From Mycobacterium sp. 3519A (GTDB taxonomy: Bacteria; Actinomycetota; Actinomycetes; Mycobacteriales; Mycobacteriaceae), in NCBI RefSeq assembly GCF_900240945.1, contig NZ_OESG01000014.1, forward strand, positions 1-64,000: a stretch of DNA of 64,000 nt. The letters are read 5' to 3'. Below are positions 46,760 through 56,024 of the stretch, one piece after another (positions within the stretch are counted from its first letter, which is position 1; every line of letters starts with the position of its first letter). Made by a program: the position numbers and the translations under genes. The notes beneath the pieces were generated by a model that searched no databases, had not been told where the DNA came from, and worked only from the letters and a program-made list of their open reading frames with translations.

Positions 46760-48205
46760 GTGTCGGAAAAGAAGGTAATCCACAACATCATCGGCGGAGA
46801 GATCCAGCCCGCATCCGACGGCCAAATGATGGACATCGTGAATCCGTCGACGGGCGAGGTGTACGCGTCGGCGCCGAATTCGTCGGCCAAGGATGTCGAT
46901 GACGCCTGCCGCGCGGCGGGGAAGGCATTCGAGAAGTGGCGGTGGTCCACCCCGAGTGAACGACAGCGTGCTCTACTGAAACTGGCCGATGTCATCGAGG
47001 AGAACGCCGAGCAACTCGTCGCGATCGAGAGCGAGAACACCGGCAAGCCGATCTCACTCACCACGTCGGAGGAAATTCCGCCGATGGTCGATCAGATACG
47101 GTTCTTCGCCGGTGCCGCACGGGTTCTCGAAGGACGATCGCAGGGCGAGTACATGCGAGGGTTCACGTCGTCGATACGTCGCGAGCCGGTGGGGCCGGTC
47201 GCGCAGGTCGCGCCGTGGAACTACCCGATGATGATGGCGGTGTGGAAGTTCGCTCCCGCGTTGGCGGCGGGCTGCACCGTCGTGCTCAAGCCGTCGGACA
47301 CCACACCCGCATCGTCGTACTGGATGGTGGAGAAGATGCAGGAGATCTTCCCGCCCGGCGTCTGCAATTTGGTATGCGGTGACCGCGACACGGGTGCCGA
47401 GCTGGTCGCGCATCCAGTTCCGCAGATGGTGTCCATCACCGGGTCCACCCGCGCAGGCATGGCCGTCGCGACCGCCGCGGCCAAGGACGTCAAGCGCGCC
47501 CACCTGGAACTCGGCGGAAAGGCGCCGGTAATCATCTTCGACGATGCCGATATCGAGGCGGCGGTCGAAGGGCTGACAGCCGCAGGCTATTTCAACGCCG
47601 GACAGGACTGCACCGCCGCGACGCGCATGCTGATCCGAGACGGCATCTATGACGAATTCCTGTCCGCAATGACCGATTCTGTGCGCAACACAAAGACCGG
47701 CTACGACCCCGCTGACGAGGGCATCCTCTTCGGCCCCATCAACAATGCCAACCAGATCAAGCACGTGTCGGGCTTGGTGTCACGCGCACCCGAGCATGCT
47801 CGAATCTTGGCTGGCGGCAAGCCGAAGGAAGGCTCGGGGTACTTCTACGAGCCGACGCTGATCGCCGATTTGCACCAGGGCGACGAACTGATCCAGACCG
47901 AGATCTTCGGCCCCGTCGTCACCGCGCAACGGTTCAGTGACGAGGAACAGGCGATCGCGTTCGCCAACGGAACTGAATACGGGCTCGCGTCATCGGTCTG
48001 GACCAAGAACGTCGACACCGCTGCGCGACTTGCGGCGCGACTGGATTTCGGCTGCGTGTGGATCAACACCCACATCCCGCTGGTGGCCGAGATGCCGCAC
48101 GGCGGCTTCAAGCATTCCGGTTACGGCAAGGACCTGTCCATGTACGGACTGGAGGACTACACGCGGATCAAGCACGTCATGCATCACCACGGCTTCGAAG
48201 GTTGA
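46760..48205 (+). CDS. Aminobutyraldehyde-type dehydrogenase (PatD-like)
   Basis: This protein has about 481 residues from GTG 46760. GTG 46751 is also possible but sits only two bases from the AGGAG. It is an NAD-dependent aldehyde dehydrogenase with Cys in FNAGQDCTAATR, Glu in LELGGKAP, and FGPVVTAQRF. The C-terminal GYGKDLSMYGLEDYTRIKHV is the signature of gamma-aminobutyraldehyde dehydrogenases such as E. coli PatD. It would oxidise 4-aminobutanal or 5-aminopentanal made by the copper amine oxidase in this island. It is followed by the diamine importer. Confidence 0.88.
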   Translation: MSEKKVIHNIIGGEIQPASDGQMMDIVNPSTGEVYASAPNSSAKDVDDACRAAGKAFEKWRWSTPSERQRALLKLADVIEENAEQLVAIESENTGKPISLTTSEEIPPMVDQIRFFAGAARVLEGRSQGEYMRGFTSSIRREPVGPVAQVAPWNYPMMMAVWKFAPALAAGCTVVLKPSDTTPASSYWMVEKMQEIFPPGVCNLVCGDRDTGAELVAHPVPQMVSITGSTRAGMAVATAAAKDVKRAHLELGGKAPVIIFDDADIEAAVEGLTAAGYFNAGQDCTAATRMLIRDGIYDEFLSAMTDSVRNTKTGYDPADEGILFGPINNANQIKHVSGLVSRAPEHARILAGGKPKEGSGYFYEPTLIADLHQGDELIQTEIFGPVVTAQRFSDEEQAIAFANGTEYGLASSVWTKNVDTAARLAARLDFGCVWINTHIPLVAEMPHGGFKHSGYGKDLSMYGLEDYTRIKHVMHHHGFEG

Positions 48206-48237
48206 GCTCGGCACCCGACAAGAGGAGTTAAGTCACC

Positions 48238-49653
48238 ATGTCGCAAGGCGCACAGCAGATTGCCCATACGTCGTCTCCGCACTTGTCCCGACAGCTCGGG
48301 GTGTGGGCGATCGTCGGGTTGGGGCTCGGATACATGACCCCGATGACGATCTTCGACACGTTCGGAATCGTGTCGGACGAGACGAATGCGGTGGTGCCGC
48401 TGGCATATATCTTCGCGCTGGTCGCGATGGTGTTCACTGCGATCAGCTACGGCCGGATGACACGTGTCTATCCCTCGGCCGGATCGGCGTATACCTACGC
48501 GTCCGAATCGATCCATCCGAACTTCGGGTTCCTCGTCGGGTGGTCATCGCTGCTCGACTATCTGCTGCTCCCGATGGTCAACGCGGTCATCGGCCGCATC
48601 TACTTCGAGTCGTTCTTCCCGCAGGCCCCGTCATGGGTGTTCGTCGTGGTGTACGTCGCGGCGATCACCGCTCTCAATTACTTGAGCATGAAGGGGACGT
48701 CTCGGCTCAACGGAATCCTCGTGGTGTTCCAGGTTGTGCTGATCGCCGCGTTCGTCGTCCAGGCGTGGCTCGCGCTACGCAATGGCATGGGCGCGGGCAC
48801 GGTCTTCACGCTGGACCCGCTGTACCACGAGGGCGTCCAAATGTCGGCCGTCGTGGCGGGCGCCACCGTCGTGTGCTTCTCGTTCATCGGGTTCGATGCG
48901 ATCACGATGTACAGCGAGGAGGCCAAGTCGCCGAACGAGGTCCCGAGAGCGATCGTCCTCGCACTACTCATCGGCGGGGCGATCTTCTTCGTTGCGGCGT
49001 GGTTCAGCCAAGCCGTGTTCCCGACACTCGAGGGATTCGAGGTCACCGACGACACCCTTCCCGAGATGGCGCTGAAGGTGGGCGGCCAGCTCTTCAAGAT
49101 CTTGTTCGTCTCGGCCGCCCTTGCCGCCGTGGTCGCCTCGAGCCTCTCGTCGCATGCCAGCGTGTCCCGCATGATCTACGTCATGGGCCGCAACGGCAGG
49201 GGCCGCATCCCCCGGTTCCTGTCACACATCCATCCGCGGTTCCACACCCCGACGCACGCCGTGCTCATCGTCGGCATCGTGTCCCTGCTGGCCGTGAAGT
49301 TCACGCTCGAGTTCGTCGCGTCGATGATCAACTTCGGCGCCCTCATCGCGTTCACCGTTGTGAACCTGACCGTCATCGTGTTCTACGCGTGGCGCATGAA
49401 GCAGCGGAAAACACCCAAGGAGATCTTCACCAACATCGTGCTGCCGTTCATCGGCATGTGCCTCACTGGCGTGCTCTGGATAAACCTGCACTTCGAGGCC
49501 CTCAGGAACGGCATCATCTGGCTCGCGATCGGGATCATCCTGCTCCTCTACATGACCCGTGGCTTCCGCTCGCCGCTCACGATGAAGATCGAGGAGCAGA
49601 CCCTGGCCGAGGAGGGCACGCCCGTGCCGCACGTCAAACATGGTCAATATTGA
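48238..49653 (+). CDS. APC family putrescine/diamine importer (PuuP-like)
   Basis: This 471-residue transporter has about 12 helices. AGGAG lies ten bases before ATG 48238. The N-terminal GLGYMTPMTIFDTFGIVSDE closely follows the E. coli PuuP pattern (MTLFDTFGIVS), as do YPSAGSAYTYA, GWSSLLDYLLLPM and MYVMGR-like IYVMGRNGRGR. It probably imports putrescine or cadaverine with protons across the inner membrane. It ends at a perfect palindrome facing the amine oxidase gene. Confidence 0.88.
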   Translation: MSQGAQQIAHTSSPHLSRQLGVWAIVGLGLGYMTPMTIFDTFGIVSDETNAVVPLAYIFALVAMVFTAISYGRMTRVYPSAGSAYTYASESIHPNFGFLVGWSSLLDYLLLPMVNAVIGRIYFESFFPQAPSWVFVVVYVAAITALNYLSMKGTSRLNGILVVFQVVLIAAFVVQAWLALRNGMGAGTVFTLDPLYHEGVQMSAVVAGATVVCFSFIGFDAITMYSEEAKSPNEVPRAIVLALLIGGAIFFVAAWFSQAVFPTLEGFEVTDDTLPEMALKVGGQLFKILFVSAALAAVVASSLSSHASVSRMIYVMGRNGRGRIPRFLSHIHPRFHTPTHAVLIVGIVSLLAVKFTLEFVASMINFGALIAFTVVNLTVIVFYAWRMKQRKTPKEIFTNIVLPFIGMCLTGVLWINLHFEALRNGIIWLAIGIILLLYMTRGFRSPLTMKIEEQTLAEEGTPVPHVKHGQY

Positions 49654-49667
49654 CCGGCTAGCCGGTC
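49652..49667. terminator. Palindrome between convergent importer and amine oxidase genes
   Basis: GACCGGCT-AGCCGGTC is a perfect 16-base palindrome overlapping the importer stop and lying 24 bases from the amine oxidase stop. As RNA it can form a six-pair GC stem with a CTAG loop. It may end transcription from both sides. There is no strong poly-T tract. Confidence 0.45.
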
Positions 49668-49691
49668 TGCCTCAGCAGTCGTACCCGTTGC

Positions 49692-51647
49692 TCAGTGCAA
49701 GTGCGCCGCGTACTCGGCGGCGAGGTGCTCCGACGTGCCGGTGTGACACGTCCCGCCCTCGGCTTTCGGCGAAGGGGCGACATCGATCGACGGGTTCTGG
49801 TCGAAGAACCCGAAAGGCTTCAGCCAGAACGAAACAGTGTCGACCGGCATGATCGGCCACTCCTCCACACGGGTGATGTGGTGGAGGCCGAAGACGTACC
49901 AGAGCACGACGTCGGCGTTCTCAAGCGGTGCGTCGTCCTTGATCCACTCCGTCATCCCGGTGTCAACGGTGGACTGCGTCGGATACTTGCCGCACGGCCA
50001 GCGTTCGTCCTCGTCGTGCCGTGTGACCCACAACGTGTGACCGATCACCGGCGCCCGAAGGTATTGCGGCGTAGCTGGATCCATCATGGCCGGGAACGCC
50101 GCACCGGGAACAAGTTTGTAGGCGACCGGGGTGCCGTGCCGGTTCAGCTTGTCCGGGTTCATGACCTTCCAGCCGCGCTGGGTGTGCCAGTTGTAGTCGC
50201 GGGCGCCGCTCGCCTCGGAGGTGATCGGCGTCGACTGGGTGATCAGCGCGAGACCGTAGGGGTTCTCGTCGGACACCGGAGGTGCGACGGAGTCGACCTC
50301 GACGACGGTGTTCGCCGAACCGTCGACATCCAGGTCCAGGCGGGCGACCAGGAAGTGCTGATGGAAGGGCGCGTAGGTGCGGTTGTCGACGACGGTGCCG
50401 TATGGCGGCGCAGCCTCGCCCTCGGCGAAGGGGCTGGTGACCATGATGCCGGAGGCACGAACCTCGCACTCGATGTTGCCGTCCTGGTAGAAGCGCCAGT
50501 AGACGAGGTACTCGTAGTTCGCGACGGTGATGTGGCAGGAGATCACCATGCGACGCTGGCGCCGCACCTCGGCGCCGGTCACCAGATCGACGTGCTTCCA
50601 CAGCACCGCGTTGTCCTCTTCGTGTAGGCAGATCGCGTTTTTGATCTCGTACGGTGCGCCCGTGGAGTCGTGCATCACCGCGTCGACGTAGCGGATCTCG
50701 CCGAGACAGTCACAGCCGAGTTCCAGCGAGGTGGTCATGAACCCCAGCCCCCACTCGCCGATGTCATAGGCCGTCCTGCGGTAGTGGTCGAACGTGGGGT
50801 CGCGGTAGGGCACCACCATCTCGGCGAATGACATGCGGTAGGCGATGTCACGCCGCACCCCGTGGTCGTCATAGGCCACCTGATAAAGCACCGGACCTTC
50901 GCGATGGTTGAAGCCGAGGCGCATCGACCAGTTCTGCCAACGCAACTCGGTGCCGTCGACGGTGAAGGACGTGCCCTCCGGCTGGCTGATGTGCAACGGT
51001 TTCAGGTCGGTGCGCTGCTCGCCCTGCCACGGCCCGGGCACGTATTCGCCATTCACTGTCGGCAGTCCGACGTCGTGATGATCTTCGATTTCGAGGAGTT
51101 CGAACGTGTTCATGTCCACGACGACCTTCAAACCCGAGATCGGGTGCGCGTACGGGTTGCCTTCAGGGGTCTCGCGGACCCATAGATCGCACCACCCCAA
51201 CCGGCGGTCCCGGTACTTTTCCGGCATCAACGCCTTGCCATACGTCCAGACGTCGACGATGACGGCGCTCATGTCGGTGATACCGCGCTCGCGCAGTTTG
51301 GCGATCACGTCCGGGTGCTGACGAAGCGCCTCATTGACTTCGTGGAACTCGTCGACGGTGAAGTTCGGCGTGACGTCGGGAACGTGTTTGATCGACAGGA
51401 GCGTATCGCCGGTCAGGTCGACAGTTGCTTCGTAGGTCTTGTTGTCCAGGCGATTCCACACCACCGCGAACGAATGTCGCGGGATCGGGTCCCCGACGCG
51501 CCAGGCCAGCACCGCTTGCTTGCTGGGTTCCACCAGTTCAATCGAAGCGAACCGGAAGCTGTCGGTCACCTGCCCGTCGCGGCGCAGGATTTCGGCAGTA
51601 CGCGTGAACTCGTCTGCACTCAATGGTTCTAGCGGATGTAATGCCAT
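49692..51647 (-). CDS. Copper amine oxidase (primary amine oxidase)
   Basis: This 651-residue enzyme oxidises primary amines to aldehydes with release of ammonia and hydrogen peroxide. The topaquinone precursor is Y378 in ITVANYEYLVYW, the base is D295 in TAYDIGEWG, and the first copper ligands are H429 and H431 in FHQHFLVARLDLD. A third His follows later. No signal peptide is seen, so it is probably cytoplasmic. A -10-like TATATT lies near 51765 upstream. The neighbours suggest cadaverine or putrescine as substrate. Confidence 0.93.
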   Translation of the reverse strand: MALHPLEPLSADEFTRTAEILRRDGQVTDSFRFASIELVEPSKQAVLAWRVGDPIPRHSFAVVWNRLDNKTYEATVDLTGDTLLSIKHVPDVTPNFTVDEFHEVNEALRQHPDVIAKLRERGITDMSAVIVDVWTYGKALMPEKYRDRRLGWCDLWVRETPEGNPYAHPISGLKVVVDMNTFELLEIEDHHDVGLPTVNGEYVPGPWQGEQRTDLKPLHISQPEGTSFTVDGTELRWQNWSMRLGFNHREGPVLYQVAYDDHGVRRDIAYRMSFAEMVVPYRDPTFDHYRRTAYDIGEWGLGFMTTSLELGCDCLGEIRYVDAVMHDSTGAPYEIKNAICLHEEDNAVLWKHVDLVTGAEVRRQRRMVISCHITVANYEYLVYWRFYQDGNIECEVRASGIMVTSPFAEGEAAPPYGTVVDNRTYAPFHQHFLVARLDLDVDGSANTVVEVDSVAPPVSDENPYGLALITQSTPITSEASGARDYNWHTQRGWKVMNPDKLNRHGTPVAYKLVPGAAFPAMMDPATPQYLRAPVIGHTLWVTRHDEDERWPCGKYPTQSTVDTGMTEWIKDDAPLENADVVLWYVFGLHHITRVEEWPIMPVDTVSFWLKPFGFFDQNPSIDVAPSPKAEGGTCHTGTSEHLAAEYAAHLH

Positions 51648-51807
51648 GGCCGACCGCGCTTTCAGACCCGCATCCCCCGACGGTCGAAATGGCTACCCGC
51701 GCAAGGGTGCGGCCGGCGAGCCCGGGCCTCTCACCGAGCCAGGACGACCGTTTCCAACAGGGCGAATATATCTCGTAAGAAACCCTGAACGGCGCGAACT
51801 GCAATGT

Positions 51808-53343
51808 TCACATGGATAAGCCGCGCCGGAAGGCCAGCAGGTCGCGCGCTTTGAATGCCAACCACATTGCGGCGCGGGTATCGGCGGACTCGAGATCGCA
51901 GCCGGTCAGTTCACCGATTCGCCGCAGGCGATTACGCATGGTGTGTCGGTGGATGTTGAGCTTGGTCGCCGCGGTCTCTACCTGGCCGTTACAGCCGAGG
52001 AAAGCTTCCAGCGTGTCGAGCAGGGCCTGATCCGCGGCTTCGCTGTCGAGGGGACGAAGCGGGCGCGCCAGGAGCTCCAGGTCACCCCGGTTTCGCGCAC
52101 CCAGAACCACCCCAAGAATGTCGAGTTGATCGGATTCGCCAAATCGGCCGTCGTCCTGCGCCCGGGCACTGGCTCTGGCCTGATGGAATCCGAAGTCCAA
52201 GTCACCCAAGGATGTTGGTCGGCTCTGCCCGCCGCCCAGTTGTCGCCCGATCTGCACGCTGAGCGTGCGGTGGATTTCACGACCCTTTCCGCCGTGCTCC
52301 GTCGGCAGCACAATGACGATCTCGTCACCGATCGAGGCCATCAGGTACGGCACGTCTCCACCCACCAGCATGTCGGAGACGTGTGCTTCAGCGGGTAGCA
52401 GCGCGCCGACGCTGGTCAGCACCACGACGATGACGTCACTGTCTGGGTCGAAACCGAAATATCGGAGCAGGCCGGGGTCAACGGACCGGGGTTCGTTGAG
52501 GAGACCAAGCGCGACCGCGGAGCGGAGTCGTTGTTCGGCATCGATGACCTTGGCGGGTTTCTCGAGTTCGATGGCGATCAATGAGAGGGCATGCGCAACA
52601 AGGAGCCGGTCGGATGCGGAGAGCGCGACATGGGAGCGCACTGCGAGATGCCCGCGCACGGTCTCGGCCGCACGCACGGTCTGAATGGTCAAAAGGTCTG
52701 CACCATCGGCAATCACGCGACTGGCGTGGCGACGACCGCTGCGGGGCCGCATGTTTCGTGCCGTTTCGGCAGCGATCGCTGTGACATGCTCGGCATCGGG
52801 ACCGGACACCGCGAGCGGCCGACCGTCTGTTCCGACGACGACAGCGGTCGCCGATAGCGCTTGGCTGAGCGCGGCCACGACACCCGGTACGCCGTCGCGC
52901 AGGGTGGCGCGGGCGAACACCTCCTGCTGATCAACGACGCGTTGAACTGTGCGGAGCTGATCGGCCGTCAGTTCGTCAATGACGACGCGGGTGATGGCGA
53001 TGAACGGCGTGCCGGCAGGCACTTGCAGAATCGGAAGCCCGAGGGCGTCGCCCGCTGCCAGCACGCCGTCCGGGACATGATCGAAATTCGTACCCGTATC
53101 GAAAGCCAGCGCTACGGCGCCCACCGCGGACAACCGCGCGACATATTCGTATTGCTCGTCGTTCGTCAGTCCCATCTGCAGGCCGGTGGTCATGACGAGT
53201 TCACCGCCAGACAGGTACGGAGTGGGATCGGCGAGCTCGATGGCATGCGCCCAACTGATCACCCGGTCGGCATTCTCGCGTCCGGCCACCAGCGTCAGGC
53301 CGAGGTCTTTGTGTTCGGCCAGGCGGCGCACGGTGATCGCCAT
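51808..53343 (-). CDS. PucR family transcriptional regulator
   Basis: This 511-residue protein has an N-terminal PucR domain (1-125) with ISWAHAIELADPTPYLSGGE. A GGDEF-like central region follows, and the C-terminal PucR helix-turn-helix is VETAATKLNIHRHTMRNRLR then RIGELTGCDLE. Such regulators often activate genes for purine or amine catabolism when the substrate is present. It lies between the amine oxidase and the CoA-transferase operon, so it is the natural regulator of this island. It is 73 bases after the CoA-transferase stop. Confidence 0.92.
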   Translation of the reverse strand: MAITVRRLAEHKDLGLTLVAGRENADRVISWAHAIELADPTPYLSGGELVMTTGLQMGLTNDEQYEYVARLSAVGAVALAFDTGTNFDHVPDGVLAAGDALGLPILQVPAGTPFIAITRVVIDELTADQLRTVQRVVDQQEVFARATLRDGVPGVVAALSQALSATAVVVGTDGRPLAVSGPDAEHVTAIAAETARNMRPRSGRRHASRVIADGADLLTIQTVRAAETVRGHLAVRSHVALSASDRLLVAHALSLIAIELEKPAKVIDAEQRLRSAVALGLLNEPRSVDPGLLRYFGFDPDSDVIVVVLTSVGALLPAEAHVSDMLVGGDVPYLMASIGDEIVIVLPTEHGGKGREIHRTLSVQIGRQLGGGQSRPTSLGDLDFGFHQARASARAQDDGRFGESDQLDILGVVLGARNRGDLELLARPLRPLDSEAADQALLDTLEAFLGCNGQVETAATKLNIHRHTMRNRLRRIGELTGCDLESADTRAAMWLAFKARDLLAFRRGLSM

Positions 53344-53416
53344 GTCTAGACGCTACTTCACGGCAGGCACCGCGCCCGCGACTTGCTCGCAGCGAGCGGA
53401 CGGGTGCACCGCTGAC

Positions 53417-54535
53417 TCACCCTGGGTCTGCGTTGCCGAGAGTGGGCGGGGCACTCCGATAGCTGACCGGAGTCTCGGACAGCGAAATGGGGTTGGCGAC
53501 TTGTGGTGTGGCACTTGCCGGTACGGGCACCGAAACGGTCAGGCCGAGCCGTTCGGCGAACGCAAACGCCTCGGCGACGTTGTTGATCGGACCCGTGGGC
53601 ACGCCCACCGCTGTGAGCGCCTCGTACCAGTAGTCGGCACCCCGGGTCTGCAAGGCCGCACCGAGTGTTTCGGCGAGGACATCGCGATTGCGGACCCGCT
53701 GCGGGTTGGATACGAACCTGGGGTCATCGGCTAGCCACGGCAGATCCACGGCATCGGCCAACAGCTTGAACTGCTTGTCGTTGCCAACGGCCAGCGCGAT
53801 TGGACGGTCCGCGGTGGGAAACGTCTGATAGGGCGCAATGCTCGGGTGCCGGTTGCCCATGATGCCGGGGACCGATCCGGCGCCCAGGTAGCCGGACGCC
53901 TGATTGACCAGTGACGACAACAGCACAGAAAGCAGGTCGGTGTCGACCCGCTGGCCCTGCCCGGTTCGCTCACGGTGGGCAAGTGCGGTCAGGATGCCGA
54001 CAAGAGCATGCATGCCCGCCAGGACGTCGACGAGCGCAACTCCGACCTTGGTGGGCTCACCCGGGCCGGGGCCGGTCACGCTCATCAGCCCCCCGACCGC
54101 CTGCACCAGCAGGTCGTATCCGGGCAGGGCGGCACCCCGCTCGCGGCCGAACCCGGTGATCGAGCAGTAGATCAGATCGGGCTTCGACGCACGCATGGTT
54201 TCGTAGTCGAGACCGAATCGCTCCATCGTCCCGGCGCGGAAATTCTCCACCACGATGTCTGCGGTGGCCACCAGTTCGCGGGCGCGATGTTGGTCGTAGG
54301 GATCGGTCAGGTCCAGCACCAACGATCTCTTGTTGCGGTTGACTGCGTTGAAATACGTTGCCACGCCTTCAGAATCGTATGGCGGGCCCCATTCGCGAGT
54401 GTCGTCACCTACCTGTGGGCGTTCGATCTTTATGACGTCTGCGCCGAAGTCCCCGAGCATCATGGTGGCGTACGGGCCGGCCAGCACGCGGCTGAAATCC
54501 ACTACGACGAGACCATGTAGGGCACCGGCATTCAT
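53417..54535 (-). CDS. Class III (CaiB/BaiF) CoA-transferase
   Basis: This 372-residue protein shows VVVDFSRVLAGPYATMMLGD, ADVIKIERPQ and the catalytic D170 in VALVDVLAG; NRNKRSLVLDL is typical. The family includes the mammalian succinyl-CoA:glutarate CoA-transferase (SUGCT). Next to a glutaryl-CoA dehydrogenase, the likely reaction is activation of glutarate to glutaryl-CoA using succinyl-CoA, which is an inference. Its ATG overlaps the upstream aldehyde dehydrogenase stop as ATGA. It ends the four-gene operon. Confidence 0.9.
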   Translation of the reverse strand: MNAGALHGLVVVDFSRVLAGPYATMMLGDFGADVIKIERPQVGDDTREWGPPYDSEGVATYFNAVNRNKRSLVLDLTDPYDQHRARELVATADIVVENFRAGTMERFGLDYETMRASKPDLIYCSITGFGRERGAALPGYDLLVQAVGGLMSVTGPGPGEPTKVGVALVDVLAGMHALVGILTALAHRERTGQGQRVDTDLLSVLLSSLVNQASGYLGAGSVPGIMGNRHPSIAPYQTFPTADRPIALAVGNDKQFKLLADAVDLPWLADDPRFVSNPQRVRNRDVLAETLGAALQTRGADYWYEALTAVGVPTGPINNVAEAFAFAERLGLTVSVPVPASATPQVANPISLSETPVSYRSAPPTLGNADPG

Positions 54536-55998
54536 ACGCGCGCCGATCCACCGCGCATATAAACCGTCGTGGTCTGGGTGAAGAATTCCCTTGCGGCGGT
54601 GCCCTGCTCCTTAGGACCCAGACCGCTCTTCTTGGCACCACCGAACGGCACATGCGGGTCAGCGCCCGCGGATTCGGAGTTGACGTGCAGGACGCCAACG
54701 TCGATCTGCTCGACGGCCTGTAGCGCGCGCGTGAGGTCTTGGGTGAATAGTGCTGCCGAAAGCCCGAATTCACTGTCGTTGGCAAGTTGGAATGCCTGCT
54801 CGGCATCGGTGACGCGGCGCACCGCTAGTACGGGGCCGAACAGTTCCTCGGTCCAGACGTCGGCGGGTTGGGAGTTCAGTTCGACGATGGTCGGCGCGAC
54901 GAAGTATCCGTCCGACAAGGGGGCCTCGGCGTAGGGCCGGCCGCCGGCCAGCAGCGTGCAACCCTGTGCGGTCGCTGTTTCGATGCCGGCAGAAATGTTC
55001 TGGAACGCCGAATCGTTGACCACTGGGCCCATCTCGGTGTTGTCGTGGGTGGGGTCACCGACGATGAGCGCGTCCGCACGTGCTCGCAGTGCATCGAGGA
55101 ACTTCTCGGCGATGCCGTCGGTGACGATCAAACGCGAAGTGGCCGTGCACTTTTGGCCGGCCGAACGAAACGCTCCCAGCATGACCTGCGCCAACGCGAG
55201 GTCGATGTCGGCGTCGTCGAGGACGATCGCGGCGTTCTTGCCGCCCATTTCGGCCTGGACCGGCACTCCGCGGCGGGCGGCGGCCGCCGCGATGCGCCGT
55301 CCTACGCCTGTGGATCCGGTGAAGGTGATGGCGTCCACCCCATCGTGGCCGACCAAGCTGTCACCGAGGTATGACCCGCCGATGAGCAGGTTGAGGACAC
55401 CTGCGGGCAGACCGGCAGAACTGAGCGCGTGCGCAAGCCGCATCGCCAGCAGCGGCACTGCGCTGGCCGGCTTCCACACCACGGTGTTGCCATAGACCAA
55501 GGCGGGGGCGATCTTCCATGCCGGGATCGCGATAGGGAAGTTGAACGGGGTGATGACGCCGACCACTCCCACCGGTTTGCGCGTCACCAGGATCTGTTCA
55601 CCGTCCCGCGGCGAGGCGAAAATCTCCCCAGTCTGGCGGTCGCCTTCGTTGCCGTAGTAGCGCAGGATCTGGGCGGCGCGCCGCACTTCGGCCACGCCTT
55701 CGGCCTTCGTCTTACCTTCCTCGGCGGCTAGCTCGAGACCCCACTCAGCGGCGTTGCGCTCCACGACCGCAGCCGCCTCCATCAGCACGGCACCGCGCTG
55801 ATGGATCGGCGTGGCCGCCCACGCCAATTGGGCCTCGGTGGCGGCGGTCAGCGCGGAATCGAGTTGGCAGTTCTCGGCTGATCGGCCCTCGGCGACGATC
55901 AAACGCGGATTGGCTGGGTTGATGCTGTGCAACATTGCACCGCCGCCCGGTAGCCATTGGCCAGCGATCAGGTTGCGCAGCTCCACGGATGTCGTCAT
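54532..55998 (-). CDS. Aldehyde dehydrogenase (semialdehyde type)
   Basis: This 488-residue protein has Cys in AGQKCTATSRL, Glu in AEMGGKNAAIV, and NAD-binding ITPFNFPIAIPAWKIAPALV. The end region PFGGAKKSGLGPKEQGTAAR is like alpha-ketoglutarate-semialdehyde and related dehydrogenases. In this operon, after an omega-aminotransferase and before a CoA-transferase, the likely step is glutarate (or succinate) semialdehyde to the diacid. It lies 26 bases after the acyl-CoA dehydrogenase gene. Confidence 0.92.
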   Translation of the reverse strand: MTTSVELRNLIAGQWLPGGGAMLHSINPANPRLIVAEGRSAENCQLDSALTAATEAQLAWAATPIHQRGAVLMEAAAVVERNAAEWGLELAAEEGKTKAEGVAEVRRAAQILRYYGNEGDRQTGEIFASPRDGEQILVTRKPVGVVGVITPFNFPIAIPAWKIAPALVYGNTVVWKPASAVPLLAMRLAHALSSAGLPAGVLNLLIGGSYLGDSLVGHDGVDAITFTGSTGVGRRIAAAAARRGVPVQAEMGGKNAAIVLDDADIDLALAQVMLGAFRSAGQKCTATSRLIVTDGIAEKFLDALRARADALIVGDPTHDNTEMGPVVNDSAFQNISAGIETATAQGCTLLAGGRPYAEAPLSDGYFVAPTIVELNSQPADVWTEELFGPVLAVRRVTDAEQAFQLANDSEFGLSAALFTQDLTRALQAVEQIDVGVLHVNSESAGADPHVPFGGAKKSGLGPKEQGTAAREFFTQTTTVYMRGGSARV

Positions 55999-56024
55999 GG
56001 TCTCTTTACCCCAACTCGATCGGT

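Noticed and set aside
46486..46902. 138-codon plus-strand frame across the intergenic region into the aldehyde dehydrogenase
   Set aside because: Half of it overlaps the dehydrogenase in another frame and it is Arg/Pro/Ser-rich with no domain; the 45-codon ORF is a better candidate here.
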